Shown piece by piece: positions 1 to 5,939 of a stretch of DNA of 5,939 bases. This DNA comes from Frankiaceae bacterium (GTDB taxonomy: Bacteria; Actinomycetota; Actinomycetes; JAFAQI01): assembly GCA_030840615.1 (NCBI GenBank), contig JAVEEE010000249.1, positions 1 to 5,939 on the forward strand. Direction: 5' to 3'. The notes beneath the pieces are model-generated. The model had not been told where the DNA came from, ran no database searches, and worked only from the letters and a program-made list of their open reading frames with translations. How positions within the stretch are numbered: the first letter of the stretch is position 1; every line of letters begins with the position of its first letter. The position numbers were made by a program, and so were the translations under genes.

Positions 1-887
1 CGATCATCGGTTACGACCGCTCCCCGGAAAGTGGCCGGGACGTCGAGAGCCTGGAGCTTCTGGCGCAGCGGCTGGCTCCGCCGCGGGCTGTGTGGGTGAT
101 GGTGCCGGCTGGCCCGCCGACCTACGAGACCGTCGACACCCTCGGCGGGCTGCTGGAACCGGGCGACGTCGTCGTCGACGGCGGCAACTCTCGCTACACC
201 GACGACATCCGGCACGCCGAAGACCTCGCGGAGAAGGGCATCGGCTTCGTCGACTGTGGCGTGTCCGGAGGCGTCTGGGGGCTGACCGAGGGCTACGCGT
301 TGATGTGCGGCGGCGCCAAGGAGCACGTCGAGCTGGTCATGCCGATCTTCGACTCGCTCAAGCCGGTCGGGGACACCGGGTTCGTCCACGCGGGTTCGGT
401 GGGGGCCGGGCATTTCGCGAAGATGGTCCATAACGGCATCGAGTACGGCTTGATGCAGGCCTACGCCGAGGGCTGGGAGCTGCTCGAGGCGACCGACCTC
501 GTCACCGACGTACGCACCGTCTTCCGGTCCTGGCAGTCCGGCACCGTCATCCGCTCGTGGCTGCTCGACCTCGCCGTTCGTGCTCTGGACGACGACGAGC
601 ATCTCGAGCAGCTGCGGGGCTACGCCGAGGACTCGGGCGAAGGTCGATGGACGGTCCAGGCGGCCATCGACCATGCCGTGCCGCTGCCCGTGATCACGGC
701 ATCCCTCTACGCACGCTTCGCGTCGCGCCAGGAGGACTCGCCGGCGATGAAGATGATTGCCGCGCTGCGCAACCAGTTCGGCGGACACGCGGTGACAGCG
801 GCGGCCGGCTCGGTCGAGAAGGGCGCGGATGCACCCGGCGCGGACGCCAACGGGCATCGGGGCAAGCCCGACGCCACAGCACGTTAG
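1..887 (+). CDS. gnd: 6-phosphogluconate dehydrogenase (decarboxylating), short form; 5' end missing
   Basis: This enzyme oxidises and decarboxylates 6-phosphogluconate to ribulose 5-phosphate in the cytoplasmic pentose phosphate pathway. The reading frame is open to the left edge (first full codon at 3), with 294 codons visible; the start and the N-terminal GxGxxG cofactor loop lie outside, probably fewer than 40 residues away. Counting from the first full codon, visible motifs are VMVPAG near 33, DGGNS near 59, CGVSGGVWG near 84, KMVHNGIEYG from 140 with the expected catalytic Lys140, Asn144 and Glu147, SGEGRW near 211, and QFGGH close to the end. The spacing fits the roughly 300-residue, usually NAD-preferring branch rather than the roughly 470-residue NADP enzyme; cofactor preference is inferred from family type only. 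A low-complexity Ala/Gly/Asp tail of about 30 residues follows QFGGH. It stops 6 bases before recF and is probably co-transcribed with it. An internal GTG at 90 is not the true start, because conserved sequence continues upstream of it. Confidence 0.93.
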   Translation, partial: IIGYDRSPESGRDVESLELLAQRLAPPRAVWVMVPAGPPTYETVDTLGGLLEPGDVVVDGGNSRYTDDIRHAEDLAEKGIGFVDCGVSGGVWGLTEGYALMCGGAKEHVELVMPIFDSLKPVGDTGFVHAGSVGAGHFAKMVHNGIEYGLMQAYAEGWELLEATDLVTDVRTVFRSWQSGTVIRSWLLDLAVRALDDDEHLEQLRGYAEDSGEGRWTVQAAIDHAVPLPVITASLYARFASRQEDSPAMKMIAALRNQFGGHAVTAAAGSVEKGADAPGADANGHRGKPDATAR

Positions 888-893
888 CGACGC

Positions 894-2021
894 ATGCACG
901 TCACCCACCTCTCGGTCACCGACTTCCGGTCCTACCCGCGCGTCGACCTCGAGCTGGCACCCGGCATCACGGCGCTGGTCGGCCCCAACGGTCAGGGCAA
1001 GACCAACCTGGTGGAGGCGCTCGGCTACCTCGCCACCCTGGGCAGCCATCGGGTGGCGACGGACGCACCGTTGGTTCGCTCCGGTGCGGAGCGCGCGGTG
1101 ATCCGTGGCGTCGTCGTACGGGACGGTCGAGACACCCGGGTCGAGGTGGAGATCACTCCGGGCAAGGCCAACCGGGCCCGCCTCGGTGGTGCCCCGCTGC
1201 CACGGGCGAGGGAGATCCTCGGGACCGTTCGCACCGTCCTGTTCGCGCCGGAGGACCTCGCCATCGTCAAAGGAGATCCGAGCGAGCGCCGCCGCTATCT
1301 CGACGAGCTGCTGGTGGCGCGGGCACCGCGCTACGCCGGTGTCCGGGCCGACTACGACCGGGTGCTGAAGCAGCGCAACGCTCTGCTCAAGACGGCGGGG
1401 GCCGCGCGGCGCGCCGGTGGCTCCGCGCTACGGACCCTCGACGTGTGGGACGCCCACCTCGCCGCGGCGGGAGCCGAGCTGCTCGCCGGGCGGCTGGACC
1501 TGGTCGAGGCGTTGCGCCCCCTCGTGGACAAGTCCTACGCGGCCGTCAGCCGGGGCGCGGGCGCCACGGAGCTGAGCTACACGTCGTCGCTGCCCGCCGA
1601 CAGCCTGGCCAGCGGCGATCGCGACGTGCTCGCCGCTGCTCTCGCCGCTGCCGTGGCTGCCACCCGTGATGCCGAGCTCGATCGGGGTGTCACGCTCGTC
1701 GGGCCACACCGTGACGAGCTCGTGCTGAGCATCGGCGAGCTGCCGGCCAAGGGTTACGCCAGCCACGGCGAGTCGTGGTCGCTGGCACTGGCGTTGCGGC
1801 TGGCGTCCTACGACCTGCTCCGGGCCGACGGCGGCGAGCCGGTGCTGATCCTCGATGACGTCTTCGCCGAGCTCGACGACTCGCGCCGCGAGCAACTTGC
1901 GGAGCTCGTGGCGCCGGCCGAGCAGGTGATCGTGACGGCCGCGGTTGCCGGCGACGTGCCCGAGCAGCTCAGCGGAGCTCGCTACGACGTGGCTTACGGC
2001 GAGGTGTCACGTGTCCGCTGA
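894..2021 (+). CDS. recF: DNA replication and repair protein RecF
   Basis: RecF is an SMC-like ATPase that binds DNA at single-strand gaps and, with RecO and RecR, helps load RecA onto SSB-coated DNA. The 375-residue product has normal family length. It has the N-terminal pattern LSVTDFRSYP, Walker A GPNGQGKT at residues 30-37, the RecF pattern PEDLAIVKGDPSERRRYLDEL from about 119, GPHRDEL at 270-276, the ABC signature SHGES at 290-294, and Walker B VLILDD at 317-322 followed by the D-loop FAELD. The SHGES version is the one I associate with actinobacterial RecF. The ATG at 894 puts the usual RecF N terminus in place; no convincing Shine-Dalgarno sequence precedes it, so translation may depend on coupling to gnd, whose stop lies 6 bases upstream. 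Its end overlaps the dciA start. Nothing looks truncated or frameshifted. Confidence 0.97.
   Translation: MHVTHLSVTDFRSYPRVDLELAPGITALVGPNGQGKTNLVEALGYLATLGSHRVATDAPLVRSGAERAVIRGVVVRDGRDTRVEVEITPGKANRARLGGAPLPRAREILGTVRTVLFAPEDLAIVKGDPSERRRYLDELLVARAPRYAGVRADYDRVLKQRNALLKTAGAARRAGGSALRTLDVWDAHLAAAGAELLAGRLDLVEALRPLVDKSYAAVSRGAGATELSYTSSLPADSLASGDRDVLAAALAAAVAATRDAELDRGVTLVGPHRDELVLSIGELPAKGYASHGESWSLALALRLASYDLLRADGGEPVLILDDVFAELDDSRREQLAELVAPAEQVIVTAAVAGDVPEQLSGARYDVAYGEVSRVR
2001..2004 (+). promoter_or_regulatory. Ribosome binding site of dciA
   Basis: GAGG, within GGCGAGG at 1998-2004, lies inside the end of recF with a 6-base spacer to GTG 2011. It decides the start of dciA in favour of this GTG over the ATG at 2032. 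Confidence 0.6.
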
Positions 2022-2505
2022 CGGCGAGGACATGTCCGCACAAGCCAGACGCCTGCTCGACCGGGCTCGGCGGATGGCGCCGCCGAAACCGAAACGCCGG
2101 CGTCGGCCCGCGCCGGAGGAGCAGTCGTGGAGCGGTGCCGCCCCGGACGGCCGGGACCCCACCCCGGTCGGTGCCGCGGTCGGGGACCTCGTCGCGGAAC
2201 GCAAGTGGGACGCGACGCTGCGGGCAGCAGGGATCGAGGCCCGCTGGGACACGATCGTCGGTGCCGAGGTGGCCGGGCACTGCCGGCCGGAGCGGCTGGA
2301 GAACGGCGAGCTGACGTGTGTCGCCGAGTCGACGGCCTGGGCGACGCAGATCCGCCTGCTGTCGCGGCAGCTGATCGAGCGGCTCGCCGCAGATCTCGGG
2401 CCCGGTGTCGTGACCCGGCTGCGGGTGCTGGGACCGACTGCACCGAACTGGCGGCACGGGCCGCTGCGCGTCACCGGACGGGGGCCGCGCGACACCTACG
2501 GCTGA
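2011..2505 (+). CDS. dciA: DUF721/DciA-family protein, probable DnaB helicase loader or partner
   Basis: DciA proteins interact with the replicative helicase DnaB and support its loading in bacteria without DnaC or DnaI; the mycobacterial homologue sits at this same place (Rv0004, between recF and gyrB). With GTG 2011 as start the product has 164 residues. A basic, proline-rich stretch PPKPKRRRRPAP (about 24-35) comes first, then the DUF721 domain from about 47 to 145, with the family patterns RWDTIVG (Trp79) and ESTAWATQIRLL (Trp110). The start was chosen because GAGG at 2001-2004 lies 6 bases before the GTG; the in-frame ATG at 2032 has its purine stretch only 2 bases away, and an in-frame ATG at 1945 would overlap recF by 77 bases. 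The chosen start overlaps recF by 11 bases, suggesting translational coupling. Family assignment is firm; the helicase-loading role is taken from studied homologues. Confidence 0.9.
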   Translation: MSADGEDMSAQARRLLDRARRMAPPKPKRRRRPAPEEQSWSGAAPDGRDPTPVGAAVGDLVAERKWDATLRAAGIEARWDTIVGAEVAGHCRPERLENGELTCVAESTAWATQIRLLSRQLIERLAADLGPGVVTRLRVLGPTAPNWRHGPLRVTGRGPRDTYG

Positions 2506-2552
2506 GCACCCTCGGAGGCGGTTTCTGCCCCCGGCCCGCGTGGGGGGACATT

Positions 2553-2583
2553 GACCCGGCCTTGTGCGCGCGCCACGCGGGTC
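2553..2583 (+). terminator. Weak inverted repeat, possible terminator or processing hairpin after dciA
   Basis: GACCCG (2553-2558) and CGGGTC (2578-2583) can pair over 6 bp, with an inner GTG/CAC pair of 3 bp (2564-2566 with 2574-2576). No run of T follows, and the loop and bulge are large, so this is not a classic intrinsic terminator. A second small repeat, CCCCC at 2528-2532 with GGGGG at 2543-2547, lies just upstream. Either could be chance in such GC-rich DNA. Confidence 0.2.
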
Positions 2584-2624
2584 CACAGGTGCCCGCGAAC
2601 GCCCTTTCTGACGCCGTTCGAAGG

Positions 2625-2630
2625 TAGACT
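2625..2630 (+). promoter_or_regulatory. Candidate -10 element of the gyrBA promoter
   Basis: TAGACT fits the TANNNT pattern of housekeeping sigma factors in actinobacteria and is the most AT-rich hexamer of its surroundings. Transcription would then start near 2636-2638, giving a leader of about 60 bases before TTG 2699. No good -35 hexamer sits 16-19 bases upstream (the sequence there is CCCTTT-like), so the call rests on the -10 and on the position. It also argues against the in-frame TTG at 2630 as the gyrB start, since that codon would lie upstream of the transcript. Confidence 0.35.
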
Positions 2631-2653
2631 TGGCCGCACACCCACCACCCCGA

Positions 2654-2669
2654 GGCGCCTCCGGGCGCC
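2654..2669 (+). promoter_or_regulatory. GC hairpin with UNCG-type tetraloop in the gyrB leader
   Basis: GGCGCC (2654-2659), TCCG (2660-2663) and GGCGCC (2664-2669) form a perfect 6-bp all-GC stem closed by a C-G pair around UCCG, a member of the exceptionally stable UNCG tetraloops. It starts about 16-18 bases after the inferred transcription start and ends 19 bases before the ribosome binding site. No T-run follows, so termination is unlikely. Possible roles are transcript protection or keeping the ribosome binding site open; this is inference. Confidence 0.4.
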
Positions 2670-2688
2670 GTAGCCGCGCCTTACCCCT

Positions 2689-2692
2689 GGAG
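2689..2692 (+). promoter_or_regulatory. Ribosome binding site of gyrB
   Basis: GGAG with a 6-base spacer to TTG 2699. It supports this TTG as the gyrB start, from which the protein begins MSSYDAKSITVLEGL, matching the usual GyrB N terminus. Confidence 0.65.
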
Positions 2693-2698
2693 CGTTCG

Positions 2699-4627
<1,929 letters not shown>

Positions 4628-4628
4628 C

Positions 4629-4634
4629 GAAGGA
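4629..4634 (+). promoter_or_regulatory. Ribosome binding site of gyrA
   Basis: GAAGGA immediately after the gyrB stop codon, with a 5-base spacer to TTG 4640. This strong site fixes the gyrA start, for which there is no ATG or GTG alternative before conserved GyrA sequence begins. Confidence 0.75.
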
Positions 4635-4639
4635 CCACC

Positions 4640-5939
<1,300 letters not shown>

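Larger units (their letters stand above)
2506..2698 (+). other. Intergenic region between dciA and gyrB (gyrB leader and promoter region)
   Basis: This is the only substantial non-coding gap in the window. I see no small gene, tRNA or tandem repeat in it. It contains weak inverted repeats in its first half, a TAGACT hexamer at 2625-2630, a short GC hairpin at 2654-2669 and the gyrB ribosome binding site at 2689-2692. One degenerate match to the actinobacterial DnaA box (GGGTCCACA, 7 of 9, at 2579-2587) is present but isolated. The reading frame of gyrB stays open upstream to at least TTG 2630, but that stretch does not resemble GyrB. Confidence 0.7.

Noticed and set aside
557..1669. A 370-codon + strand frame spanning the end of gnd and much of recF
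   Set aside because: It is an Arg/Gly/Ala-rich out-of-frame translation of two well-recognised genes and has no family features of its own.
2596..2620. CGAAC and GTTCG half-sites suggesting a LexA box
   Set aside because: The actinobacterial SOS box has 4 bases between GAAC and GTTC; here there are 15, so the match is not meaningful.
2630..2698. Upstream TTG at 2630 as gyrB start (23 extra residues), with AAGG at 2621-2624
   Set aside because: The added residues are Pro/Arg-rich and unlike GyrB, the TTG overlaps the likely -10 element, and TTG 2699 has a better placed GGAG and gives the usual N terminus.

Overview
The window is a piece of the chromosomal replication-start neighbourhood of a high-GC Gram-positive bacterium (Actinomycetota). 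All five genes lie on the + strand in the order gnd - recF - dciA (DUF721) - gyrB - gyrA. This is the block that follows dnaA-dnaN in many actinobacteria, so dnaN and dnaA are expected just to the left, outside the window. The GC-rich third codon positions, the short GyrB without the large proteobacterial insertion, the SHGES form of the RecF signature motif and the GTG and TTG starts agree with this. I cannot name a genus.

Layout. Positions 1-887 hold the 3' part of a short-form 6-phosphogluconate dehydrogenase gene; its start and Rossmann glycine motif lie to the left. After 6 bases comes recF (894-2021). Next is dciA (GTG at 2011, to 2505), whose start overlaps the recF end by 11 bases. 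The only real intergenic gap (2506-2698, 193 bases) holds a possible -10 element, weak inverted repeats, a compact GC hairpin with a UNCG-type loop, and a clear ribosome binding site. gyrB (TTG at 2699, to 4627) follows. gyrA (TTG at 4640) begins 12 bases later and is open through the right edge; 433 codons are visible.

How the genes fit together. RecF loads recombinase at gaps and damaged forks. DciA is the helicase loader or partner of DnaB in bacteria lacking DnaC/DnaI. GyrB and GyrA form DNA gyrase, which removes positive supercoils ahead of the fork. gnd is the metabolic outlier. Close packing suggests gnd-recF-dciA are co-transcribed and gyrBA forms a second unit with its own promoter in the 193-base gap.

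I see no mobile element, CRISPR array, tRNA, rRNA, intein or defence gene. The proteins keep the key catalytic residues I could check in the visible parts. This is a conserved housekeeping region. The least explained part is the gyrB leader, where a stable hairpin and a possible pairing that would cover the ribosome binding site exclude each other.
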